From a virus: a stretch of 47,844 bases of DNA. The translations under genes were made by a program, and so were the position numbers. The stretch is from positions 1 to 47,844 of IMG/VR virus record IMGVR_UViG_3300020171_000043. The stretch is one strand, 5' to 3'. A model generated the notes under the pieces. The model did no database searches. It was given only the letters and a program-made list of their open reading frames with translations, and was not told the origin of the DNA. Below, piece by piece: positions 21,754 to 29,307 of this stretch (its first letter is position 1; each line of letters opens with the position of its first letter).

Positions 21754-22188
21754 ATGGTAAAAGAAAAAGAAGAAAAATTAGTTACTATCGAAGAGTCAAA
21801 ACTTGCCGACATAATGGCGAGAATGGAACGGCTTGAGTCCGCCGCTTCCAAAGCCAGACTGCAAAACTTTGACAGCAAGAATAAAGAGAAGGGCGGAAAG
21901 AGAGTTAATCTCCGAGTGATAGACGGAAAAGTTATTACTGGTTGGAAGATGACAAAAGACTTAGTGGAAAAAACTCCCACAGGCGTATGGAAAGAAGATC
22001 AGCAAATAGAACTGACTTTTGAAGACGGAAAATCCGAGACAGTTCCTTATGTGGTTTTTACCAGACGATATACTTATCTTCCAATGGATGTTAAAAAAGA
22101 AGTCAAAGAAGAAGACGGTAGTATTACTTTTGTCGGAAAAACCGCCGATGAAAAAGAATATTCCATAAAAGATGTTTTCGTCAACTAG
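21754..22188 (+). CDS. Head-region protein with coiled coil
   Basis: A 144-residue protein. An N-terminal helix (KEEKLVTIEESKLADIMARMERLE) is followed by a beta-rich region (VNLRVIDGKVITGWKMTKD, PYVVFTRRYTYLPMDVKKEV). Its place between scaffold and capsid genes suggests a head protein. Family not recognised. Confidence 0.55.
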   Translation: MVKEKEEKLVTIEESKLADIMARMERLESAASKARLQNFDSKNKEKGGKRVNLRVIDGKVITGWKMTKDLVEKTPTGVWKEDQQIELTFEDGKSETVPYVVFTRRYTYLPMDVKKEVKEEDGSITFVGKTADEKEYSIKDVFVN

Positions 22189-22217
22189 GGATACATTTAA
22201 TAATTAAAATATAAAAA

Positions 22218-22559
22218 ATGCAATTTATCGGAAACAAAAAAGTGAAAAACACAGAGGTATTGACAGATGACAAAATCAATGTTATAATGGCGGAAGGTGA
22301 ACCATTTGAGATAAATACAAAACTGTTTGACAAGATAAAAACTGAAAAAGAAGGACAAGGAAACATAGTTGATAATATCAGAAATTATTTTGCCAGAAAG
22401 TTCTTGGCGGAATTGGCTTATAACGACTTGGATTTCTTCTTCGCTGAAAATATCGGAACGGGAATTGGAGTTTTGGCTCACAATTTGAGGGAACAGAAAA
22501 TTTCAGAAGCGTTTAAAGTTTCTTCAACGGACGGTATTAAACTTTCTAAACTTATATGA
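22218..22559 (+). CDS. Hypothetical head-region protein
   Basis: A 113-residue protein with a beta-like start and helical end (NIVDNIRNYFARKFLAELAYNDLDFFFAENIGTGIGVLAHNLREQKI). Its stop overlaps the next start. No family recognised. Confidence 0.5.
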   Translation: MQFIGNKKVKNTEVLTDDKINVIMAEGEPFEINTKLFDKIKTEKEGQGNIVDNIRNYFARKFLAELAYNDLDFFFAENIGTGIGVLAHNLREQKISEAFKVSSTDGIKLSKLI

Positions 22560-22726
22560 AAATTTGCAATTCGTGCATAAGAAAAAAAACTCTCAAAGTT
22601 AATCTTCTAAAAAAAGACAACCATCCCAGAATATACTTTATAGAGTGCGGACTGGCGACAGAAGGAATTAAAGATTGTCCTTATTACCAGAAAAAAACCA
22701 TTAAGAGTATATTGAAGAATTTGTAA
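22556..22726 (+). CDS. Small cysteine-containing protein
   Basis: A 56-residue frame with CNSC and two later cysteines (IECG, DCPYY), probably a zinc site. ATG overlaps the preceding stop. It is the last gene before a strong terminator. Confidence 0.5.
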   Translation: MKICNSCIRKKTLKVNLLKKDNHPRIYFIECGLATEGIKDCPYYQKKTIKSILKNL

Positions 22727-22760
22727 ACTTACAATTTACGACAGTCTTCGCGTGAGAAAG

Positions 22761-22791
22761 ACACCTGACCATATTGGTTTGGTGTTTTTTT
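22761..22791 (+). terminator. Intrinsic terminator before the capsid genes
   Basis: ACACCtgACC-ATATT-GGTttGGTGT forms a stem of 5 and 3 pairs with a small internal loop, followed by TTTTTTT. This ends the packaging operon transcript and separates it from the decoration and capsid genes, which must have their own promoter. Confidence 0.8.
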
Positions 22792-22927
22792 GTTACCTGA
22801 TACTTGTTCATTAAGTGAATAAATACCAGAGAGCAAACTCTGTAAAAAACATTATTTCGGCTTCCGTTGCCGTTAGACGGATAGTTATCACACGATTAAG
22901 TGAATTTAATTTATTAATTTTACTAGA
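22792..22927 (+). promoter_or_regulatory. Structured leader of the decoration-like gene
   Basis: This 136-base gap holds CAGAG-AGCAAA-CTCTG (22827-22842) and two competing stems, CGGC/GCCG (22858-22872) and TCCGT/ACGGA (22863-22881). The word ATTAAGTGAAT appears twice (near 22811 and 22895). A clear consensus promoter is not visible. The alternative stems may control the high expression expected of structural genes. Confidence 0.4.
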
Positions 22928-23359
22928 ATGGCATTCATAAAAAAGAGAGGCAAGTCGAAGTTTATGTGGCTTCCGGTAACTGTCTCCACAACCTTTACTA
23001 AAAATAGTTTGGTTGCTTGGAATGTAGGATACTTGATTGAAGCTACAAATACCGCCGCAGGTAAATTGATGGCAGGTGTTATAAGACACGCCATTACTGC
23101 TACCGATACGGATTATGCAACAGCAAGATTGGTGGAAGTTGAAGTTCCCGTTGAAAAATATGTAGAATGGGAAGCAGATTTTACCGCTAGTTTGGTTGTG
23201 GCAGATAGAGGATTATATTGCGACCTTACCAATAACTATACAGTCACTCGTGCGACAAGCACCTATGACATAGTTCAGGTAACTCGTTTTATTTCCACTA
23301 CTAAAGGCGATGTTATTTTAAACATCGGAGCAGAATCATTAGGCGTTCAAGCAGACTAA
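22928..23359 (+). CDS. Capsid decoration-like protein
   Basis: A 143-residue, beta-rich protein (FMWLPVTVSTTFTKNSLVAWN, GYLIEATNTAAGKLMAGVIRHAITATDTDYATARLVEVEVPVEKYVEWEA, GLYCDLTNNYTVTRATSTYDIVQVTRFIS). The pattern resembles capsid-stabilising/decoration proteins of the DUF2190 type, and it lies immediately before the major capsid gene. It would sit on the outer capsid lattice. Behind its own leader, it is likely made in large amounts. Confidence 0.6.
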   Translation: MAFIKKRGKSKFMWLPVTVSTTFTKNSLVAWNVGYLIEATNTAAGKLMAGVIRHAITATDTDYATARLVEVEVPVEKYVEWEADFTASLVVADRGLYCDLTNNYTVTRATSTYDIVQVTRFISTTKGDVILNIGAESLGVQAD

Positions 23360-23374
23360 TTAACTAAAATGTTC

Positions 23375-23440
23375 TTTTAAATTCTAAACTGTAAGGGATA
23401 TTGAAACTTAATATCTCGTTAGGAGAAAAAGAATTTAAAA
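23375..23440 (+). promoter_or_regulatory. Long hairpin directly before the capsid start codon
   Basis: TTTTAAATTCT (23375-23385) pairs perfectly with AGAATTTAAAA (23430-23440), enclosing GATATT-GAAACTT-AATATC (23397-23415). An AGGAG lies inside (23421-23425). The outer stem ends 3 bases before ATG 23444. This may protect or gate the capsid mRNA. Confidence 0.6.
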
Positions 23441-23443
23441 CAA

Positions 23444-24442
23444 ATGGCAGAATTAAGTGTTGCCAGTATCGGCGACCTCACTAAGATGGGGGAGATACTC
23501 TGGCAAAAAGGTTTCGACTCAGTTCCAAAAGTAATGAGGACTTCGGGATTGTTTAAAACAGTTTCAATTCCTCAAGGGACAGGGGATACAAGAGATTTTT
23601 CTGAAATTGATGGAGAAATGTATGCAGATGAGAAGGGCGAAAGCGATCAAGCTACACGAGCTAAAGTGCAACAGGGATATTCAAAAACGATGTATGTTTA
23701 TCGTTTTGCCAAAGATATTGGAATTTCTTACGAAATGAGAACTCGCAATAAATATCCTGAGGTAACGGCTAAATTGACAGGTCTTGGCTCTCAAGTTGCC
23801 AACAAATTGGAACTTGATATGGCTCATCGAATCGGTTTTGGAACGGCTACGACTTATGTAAATAAGAACGGTAGGACTGTAGATATTGCCACAGGAGATT
23901 CTCTTCAACTTTTCTATTCAGCTCACACGATTAAGACAGCCGCCACCACTTACCGAAATCGACTGGCTAACAACCCTCGTTTGTCTAAAGGTGCTTTGGA
24001 AGGAATGGAGAGATTGGTTACGGAGAATACAGTTAATCAATTCGGCGAGAAAATGACAATGCCGTTTGATATACTGTTCACTACTGATGACCCGAACACC
24101 TGTAACACGGCCCGCGAATATTTACAATCTACCGCAGATGTCGAAGGTTCTAATAGCGGAGTAAAGAATGTCTATATGTCAAAATACAGACACTTGGTGC
24201 TTCCTCTTATCGCCACGACAGCCGCAGGAATTGTAGATACCGACAAGAGATATTATTGGGGTATCGCTTCTTCGCAAGCCAGCACAGCTTATCTCGGAGT
24301 CTGGGAAGAGCCTCATATGAAACCGCCTCAAGAAGAAGATTTCTCAACCGATGACACTGTCTTCGGAGCGAGAGGTGCTTGGGGATTAGCGACGGTTTCC
24401 GGAGCTTGGATAAAAATTTCAACGGGAAATTCCGAATCCTAA
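23444..24442 (+). CDS. Major capsid protein, HK97-fold
   Basis: A 332-residue protein. The N-terminal helix (LSVASIGDLTKMGEILWQKGFDSVPKVMRTSGLF) is followed by an extended arm, then a long core (LGSQVANKLELDMAHRIGFGTAT, MPFDILFTTDDPNTCNTAREYL, YRHLVLPLIATTAAG, RYYWGIASSQASTAYLGVWEEPHMKPP). Length, the Leu-Glu-Leu-Asp spine-helix region and order (scaffold, decoration, capsid) support an HK97-fold coat protein. It has a hairpin leader, consistent with high expression. Confidence 0.8.
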   Translation: MAELSVASIGDLTKMGEILWQKGFDSVPKVMRTSGLFKTVSIPQGTGDTRDFSEIDGEMYADEKGESDQATRAKVQQGYSKTMYVYRFAKDIGISYEMRTRNKYPEVTAKLTGLGSQVANKLELDMAHRIGFGTATTYVNKNGRTVDIATGDSLQLFYSAHTIKTAATTYRNRLANNPRLSKGALEGMERLVTENTVNQFGEKMTMPFDILFTTDDPNTCNTAREYLQSTADVEGSNSGVKNVYMSKYRHLVLPLIATTAAGIVDTDKRYYWGIASSQASTAYLGVWEEPHMKPPQEEDFSTDDTVFGARGAWGLATVSGAWIKISTGNSES

Positions 24443-24454
24443 GTTTAATTCGTT

Positions 24455-24514
24455 CTTTTATCAAAGGGCAATCTCGTAAAAGAGGAAACCTGGTGGGCGG
24501 TGGTTTGATAAGGG
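24455..24514 (+). promoter_or_regulatory. Intergenic hairpin after the capsid gene
   Basis: CTTTTATCAAA (24455-24465) pairs with TTTGATAAGGG (24504-24514), 11 pairs including two G-U, closing a GC-rich loop with a small CTC/GAG stem. There is no T-run. It probably separates or protects transcripts between the capsid and the next structural gene. Confidence 0.5.
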
Positions 24515-24530
24515 ATTAACAATAAAAAAA

Positions 24531-25514
24531 ATGTATAATCAAAAAATAGCAGAAATGGTGAAACTTTATTCTCAACTTCCAACATTTGGAAAAGTTTTCG
24601 TGGTAGTGCAAGCTACCTCTCCTAACTTTGACAGACTTCAACAGTTAGTTAAAACTGACTCTGAAGGTAAGGTTGGAATTTACGCAACAGTTGCAGAAGC
24701 TTATGATGCCGCCACTACAAATTCTAATGATGTTATCTTACTTGACGGTTGGTCAACCTCTCACAAAGTAGCGAGTATGTTGACTATCTCAAAGAGCAGA
24801 CTTCATTTCGTTGGTATGGATGGTAGTGGTAGAAAAATCGGTACTAGAACATTAATCTCTAATACAGGCGCCGGTGTTGCCGCGGATGTCGCAATGGTAA
24901 AAATAACGGGCACTGGATGTTCGTTTAGAAACATCGCATTCAAAAACAACTGGACTGTTGCTCAAAATGTAAGTTCGATTTTAGATGACTCCGTTCAATC
25001 ATATTTTGAGAATTGTGATATTGAAAGTCTTGGTTCTGCGCATCTTACAAATGCGGCTGCGGCTTCTCTAATTATAAACGGTGTTGAAAGTGTTTATAAG
25101 AACTGTACTATAGGACAACAAACCTTATTAGCAACAGTCGCTTCTGGTCAACAGGTACTAATTTCAGCAAGCAACTCTGCAAGAAACATTTTTGAAAAAT
25201 GCCTTTTCCAGACTTGGACAAGTCAAATTACTCATTGTTTCATAAGAGCGGCCGCTTCAAGTATCGATAGCTCACAACATACATTCATTGACTGTGAGTT
25301 TGTCAATCGCTCAAATGCTGGAGGCGGGGGAGTAGAATTAACTGCCGCGGTAGCAACATCTGCTACTTTGGGCGGAAGATTGAATTTTTCTTTTCCTCGT
25401 ATATTCGGAGCCGCTGATTTAGCAACCGCAGCCGCTGGTGCTACTGGAGTATTCGTTGTAAGTCCAGTATTAGCCGCCGCCGCTTCAGATTGTGTTGGTG
25501 TACAAGCGAGCTGA
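24531..25514 (+). CDS. Parallel beta-helix-like structural protein
   Basis: A 327-residue protein with repeated beta-helix rungs: VILLDGWSTSHKVASMLTISKSRLHFVGMDG, MVKITGTGCSFRNIAFKNN, SYFENCDIESLG, SVYKNCTIGQQ, NIFEKCLFQ, HTFIDCEFVNR. The NC/KC/DC turns recur every 25-35 residues. Such right-handed beta-helices occur in tailspikes and capsid fibres. It lies directly after the capsid protein, so a capsid-borne fibre or adhesin is as likely as a tail part. Confidence 0.65.
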   Translation: MYNQKIAEMVKLYSQLPTFGKVFVVVQATSPNFDRLQQLVKTDSEGKVGIYATVAEAYDAATTNSNDVILLDGWSTSHKVASMLTISKSRLHFVGMDGSGRKIGTRTLISNTGAGVAADVAMVKITGTGCSFRNIAFKNNWTVAQNVSSILDDSVQSYFENCDIESLGSAHLTNAAAASLIINGVESVYKNCTIGQQTLLATVASGQQVLISASNSARNIFEKCLFQTWTSQITHCFIRAAASSIDSSQHTFIDCEFVNRSNAGGGGVELTAAVATSATLGGRLNFSFPRIFGAADLATAAAGATGVFVVSPVLAAAASDCVGVQAS

Positions 25515-25540
25515 GAATTAGCAATTTAATCGAATTTTCA

Positions 25541-25567
25541 CTCAGCCCTACCTCGAGGAGGGTTGAG
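25541..25567 (+). promoter_or_regulatory. Strong intergenic hairpin
   Basis: CTCAGCCCT pairs with AGGGTTGAG (9 pairs, one G-U) plus two more inside, with a TCGA turn. It has no T-run, so it may be an mRNA processing or stability structure between structural genes. Confidence 0.6.
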
Positions 25568-25597
25568 ATAAAAATTTAATTATTAAATAATAAAACT

Positions 25598-26221
25598 ATG
25601 GGACAAACAATAGATGTAGAAATTTTTAAGCCTACCGCAGTGGTTTCAGCCGCTTTTACGGCCGCTACCACAGACATTATAACTTCCGCCGCTCACGGAT
25701 TGAGCGAGGGTGATTTACTTCAGTTCACAACCGCCACCACGCTTCCTGCGGGATTAAGTCTGGCAACTAATTATTATGTAATCAGTCCGACCACCAATAC
25801 TTTTATGGTGTCGGCGACTCCACACGGAACTCAAGTGAATATCACTGATACAGGAACTGGCACTCACACCTTTCACTTAAAAGGTAAGACTGTTTATGTC
25901 GGCGACTACGATGTGTTGAATTTATCCTTGTCATTCTCTTCAACTCCGACAATGACTGTAAAAGTTCAGGGTTCAGACTCTCTGTCCGCGCCTGACTTCA
26001 ACGCCGCTCAATCTACGACTAACTTACACGATTTTATAGACATTATAGACGAAGAGGATGGTGCTTCCATAGACGGGGATACTGGAGTATCGTGTGCAGG
26101 CACGGCAGATTACAGAAAATTCTCTATAAACACCGATAGAAAACAATGGGTATCGGTAGTTTGCACCGCTTGGACTGCGGGATTTTTAGGTGTGTCATTA
26201 TCAGCATATTCAACTAAATAA
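25598..26221 (+). CDS. Beta-rich virion protein
   Basis: A 207-residue protein. The middle has a common phage structural module: AHGLSEGDLLQFTTATTLPAGLSLATNYYVISPTTNTFMVSATPHG. The rest is beta-rich and Thr/Ser-rich. It belongs to the run of structural genes after the capsid. Decoration or fibre-associated roles are possible. Confidence 0.55.
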   Translation: MGQTIDVEIFKPTAVVSAAFTAATTDIITSAAHGLSEGDLLQFTTATTLPAGLSLATNYYVISPTTNTFMVSATPHGTQVNITDTGTGTHTFHLKGKTVYVGDYDVLNLSLSFSSTPTMTVKVQGSDSLSAPDFNAAQSTTNLHDFIDIIDEEDGASIDGDTGVSCAGTADYRKFSINTDRKQWVSVVCTAWTAGFLGVSLSAYSTK

Positions 26222-26235
26222 TTAAATTAAAACAT

Positions 26236-26841
26236 ATGAGAACATCAACTGGAGATAAAAGTAAAAACATAACCGTTATCCAAGACTGGACAGCTGTAGC
26301 TCAAAATACAGTTGCTAAATCTTCGGAAATTGATTTAACAAAAAAAGATGGTGGACTTCTTTCTATTCAAGCCGCTCTTGACACGGCTACCGCTCATACC
26401 GGCACTAGATTTATACCTCAAATATCTTTTTCCGCTTCAGGTAATGAAGACTGGGTAAATCTTACGGAATTTGTCGGGCTTATCGGAACGGCGAACAGCG
26501 AGGCAATTACCAATAATCCTCTGGCGGCTGGCGGAGTGACGATAACTTGCGCTTCCACTACAGGATATACCACCCTTGCTCAAAGAGTTTTTATTGAAGA
26601 TGCAACGCTTATAAATTCCGAGATAGTAATTCAAAACGCAGTAACTACAGATACCAGTATTGGTTTGCTTGATGGGGTCACTAACGCTCACGCTAATACT
26701 GCTGTTCTATACAATGTGGCATTATTGCAAGTTGTAAGTATTCCTGAAGGGGCATTGAGGTTGAGGCTGATAGTAGATAATAGCTATGATGCGGATGGTT
26801 CAACTCTTAATTATAAATCTATAATTGAAACTAATAACTAA
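26236..26841 (+). CDS. Beta-rich virion protein
   Basis: A 201-residue Thr/Ala-rich beta protein (SIQAALDTATAHTGTRFIPQISFSASG, GVTITCASTTGYTTLAQRVFIEDATL). It resembles phage structural proteins with repeated beta domains. It lies in the structural run. Family unknown. Confidence 0.55.
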   Translation: MRTSTGDKSKNITVIQDWTAVAQNTVAKSSEIDLTKKDGGLLSIQAALDTATAHTGTRFIPQISFSASGNEDWVNLTEFVGLIGTANSEAITNNPLAAGGVTITCASTTGYTTLAQRVFIEDATLINSEIVIQNAVTTDTSIGLLDGVTNAHANTAVLYNVALLQVVSIPEGALRLRLIVDNSYDADGSTLNYKSIIETNN

Positions 26842-26842
26842 A

Positions 26843-27562
26843 ATGAAACATATTACAAAACCTTTAATGGGGACTCAGCTTGATTGGAGCAATAATCTCA
26901 ATAAAGGATTAGCAGGTTTTTGGCTGATGAATGAAGGCGGAGGCGACAAGATTCAAGACCTGTCAATGAACGGAAATAAAGGAACTCTTGTCGGTATGGC
27001 TCATCCTCCTACACCTGCAAGCGGATGGAATCCGGGCAGGAAAGGGGTTGGGCTTAATTTTGACGGCGGAAATGATTATGTGGATGCGGGAAATGCGGCG
27101 AGTTTGAATATCACGAATGCGATTACGATTGAGGCGTGGGTGAAGACAACTACTATCACCGCTCAGCGGAATATAATTATGAAAGGCGGAGGGACAGCAA
27201 CTAACTATGGGATTGATATAGGCTCTATTGCTGGAAAGTTAAGATTTTTCGGCTATGCTTCTGGCGTAGCTAAAGGTATTATATTGGCTGGGGGGACAGT
27301 AATCGATGATGGTATTTGGCATCACATAGCAGGAACTTTTGATGGAACAAATTGGATTATCTATAGAGACGGGGTTGTTGATAACAGTAAAGTTGATGCT
27401 GCCACATTAACTCCAACAACAGAAACATTGCAAATTGGAGCAAGACAAAGCACTGGTTATTTCGATGGCTCCATCGACGAAGTCCGCATCTATAATAGAG
27501 CTTTGTCTGCCTCTGAGATTATGGAATTATACATAAACCCTTATGGGATGTTTCTTAAATAA
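26843..27562 (+). CDS. LamG/concanavalin-like lectin protein
   Basis: A 239-residue protein with a complete LamG-type jelly roll: GLAGFWLMNEGGGDKIQDLSMNGNKGTL, GLNFDGGNDYVDAGN, ITIEAWVKT, IWHHIAGTFDGTNWIIYRDG, IGARQSTGYFDGSIDEVRIYNRALSASEI. This domain binds glycans, so the protein could help the virion attach to a surface polysaccharide. The start at 26843 avoids long overlap with the upstream gene. Confidence 0.85.
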   Translation: MKHITKPLMGTQLDWSNNLNKGLAGFWLMNEGGGDKIQDLSMNGNKGTLVGMAHPPTPASGWNPGRKGVGLNFDGGNDYVDAGNAASLNITNAITIEAWVKTTTITAQRNIIMKGGGTATNYGIDIGSIAGKLRFFGYASGVAKGIILAGGTVIDDGIWHHIAGTFDGTNWIIYRDGVVDNSKVDAATLTPTTETLQIGARQSTGYFDGSIDEVRIYNRALSASEIMELYINPYGMFLK

Positions 27563-27575
27563 CTAAATAAAAAAA

Positions 27576-27854
27576 ATGCTTACAGCAATAATCACAAAAA
27601 AAACAGTAACTACTTCACAAAAAGATTTGTATGCGGTTACGATAAATCTTTCCCTAAAAGACGGCGTAACAGAAGTTTTGAACCAAGACTATACCGATAA
27701 ATATCGGACAGGGCAAAATGTCTCAACTATCGTGAATAAATTTATCGCTACGATAAATCTTGACATTGCTAATTATAAAAACGCCCAGATTATTTACAAA
27801 GCGGCAGGATTTGATACGGCGATAACAAATATTCAAAACGGATTAACATTATAA
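27576..27854 (+). CDS. Small virion protein
   Basis: A 92-residue protein (TTSQKDLYAVTINLSLKDGVTEVLNQDYTDKYRTGQNV) typical in size and composition of small phage structural proteins. It is beta then helix. Function unknown. Confidence 0.5.
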   Translation: MLTAIITKKTVTTSQKDLYAVTINLSLKDGVTEVLNQDYTDKYRTGQNVSTIVNKFIATINLDIANYKNAQIIYKAAGFDTAITNIQNGLTL

Positions 27855-27880
27855 GTGGTTAAATTTATTAAAGGACAAAT

Positions 27881-27988
27881 ATGAACCCTAATCAACAATT
27901 CGGAAAACCAAAAAAATGCTCTTGCGGTATCTCCCGAAATGTCCAATGGGTTAGTATTTCTCGTGAAAATAAGGAAAGCGAAGTATGA
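27881..27988 (+). CDS. Small cysteine-containing protein
   Basis: A 35-residue frame with KKCSCGISRNV. Its stop overlaps the next ATG. Weak, but the coupling supports translation. Confidence 0.35.
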   Translation: MNPNQQFGKPKKCSCGISRNVQWVSISRENKESEV

Positions 27989-28653
27989 TAAATTTTCATC
28001 TAAAACAAAAACAAAAAAAACTACCTGACAACAGGAAAATTGTTCTTGATGAACTTTTGTCGACCATTGAAACAAAAAGAAAAGAACTTTCTGTTATAGA
28101 AAATAAACTTGATAAGAATATTTTTGATTTAAAAGAAACCCTAAGTGAAAAAACTAAATCCGAAATCATAAAGAACGAACTTGATAAAAAAACACAAGAA
28201 CTGAATAAAGCTTACGAAACCGCCAGAATAAACCAAGAGAATAATATCAAAGTCCTGCAAATGCAGAAAGACAACATCGATGGTCTTATTCTTAAAAGCA
28301 ATGAAGAACTGGAAGTTTCAAAAAAAGATGTCCGAAACGAATTGGAAAAAGTCTATGAAGCGGAAACTAGAAAAGACAAAGAAAGACAAGAACTCAAAGA
28401 ACTGGAAAACAAGATTAAGTTTAACCAAGAATTATTCAAAGATACTGAAAAACAACTTTCGGTCATTCTGCCAATTAAAAAACAAGCGGAAGATGTCATC
28501 AAAAAAGAAAAGGAAATAATCCAAGAAAAAGAATTGAAAATACAAGAGTTAGTCAAAAAAGAAGAAGTGCTAACTTTATTTGAAAGTAGAATTAAAAGTT
28601 ATTATAAATTCGTCGGTAAAACTATGCCAGATTTTAATAAATATTTAGAATAA
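27985..28653 (+). CDS. Long coiled-coil protein
   Basis: A 222-residue protein that is almost entirely a charged coiled coil (residues 15-195; repeated K/E heptads) with a short aromatic end (SYYKFVGKTMPDFNKYLE). It could be a fibre stalk, chaperone or small tail-length factor. It is too short for a tape measure of a long tail. An HNH gene begins right after its stop. Confidence 0.6.
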   Translation: MINFHLKQKQKKLPDNRKIVLDELLSTIETKRKELSVIENKLDKNIFDLKETLSEKTKSEIIKNELDKKTQELNKAYETARINQENNIKVLQMQKDNIDGLILKSNEELEVSKKDVRNELEKVYEAETRKDKERQELKELENKIKFNQELFKDTEKQLSVILPIKKQAEDVIKKEKEIIQEKELKIQELVKKEEVLTLFESRIKSYYKFVGKTMPDFNKYLE

Positions 28654-29307
28654 ATGGGTTATGAAAATTGCGGTAAATATCTAAGAACTGAAAAGCATAA
28701 ACAAATAAGTATACAAAATTTGTCAGTTAATTTCCATAAGCTTGGAAAGGATAATCCTTTTTTCGGCAAACATCACACAGAAGAGGCAATAAAAAAGAAC
28801 TCGGAAAAGCATAAAGGAAAAAATAATTCGAATTGGGGTAAGCACCGTAATGAAGAAACTAAAAGAAAGATAAGTGAGGCAAATTCAGGAAATAAAAATC
28901 CGATGTATGGAAAACATCCTATTGGAATGAGAGGCAAAAAACACACGACAGAAGTCAGACAAAAGATGAGTGAATCACATAAAGGGGAAAAAAGTTATTT
29001 ATGGAAAGGTGGTATAACACCAATAAATCAAAAAATAAGAAAAGGTATAGATATTAGACTCTGGCGAGAATTGATTTTCCAAAGAGATGGTTTTCTCTGC
29101 CAAATGCCAGACTGCGATAAAACCGAAAGATACCTAAATGCACATCACATAATGAAGTTTGCCGATTATCCTGAGCTACGATTTGAAGTTTCTAATGGAA
29201 TTACTCTTTGCAAAAAATGTCACGATAAAATTCAATGGAAAGAAGAAAAATTTGAGAATATGTTTATAGAAATAGTTAAATTAAAAATTATTAACTTAAA
29301 AATATGA
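28654..29307 (+). CDS. NUMOD3-HNH homing endonuclease
   Basis: A 217-residue protein. NUMOD3 repeats occupy residues about 30-110 (NPFFGKHHTEEAIKKNSEKHKGKNNSNWG, NEETKRKISEANSGNKNPMYGKHP), then YLWKGGITPINQKIRKG and an intact HNH domain (CQMPDCDKTERYLNAHHIMKFADYPELRFEVSNGITLCKKCHDK, about 149-192) with all four zinc cysteines. It fills the joint between the coiled-coil and tail-fibre genes with no spare bases: ATG directly after TAA, and its TGA overlaps the next ATG. Confidence 0.88.
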   Translation: MGYENCGKYLRTEKHKQISIQNLSVNFHKLGKDNPFFGKHHTEEAIKKNSEKHKGKNNSNWGKHRNEETKRKISEANSGNKNPMYGKHPIGMRGKKHTTEVRQKMSESHKGEKSYLWKGGITPINQKIRKGIDIRLWRELIFQRDGFLCQMPDCDKTERYLNAHHIMKFADYPELRFEVSNGITLCKKCHDKIQWKEEKFENMFIEIVKLKIINLKI

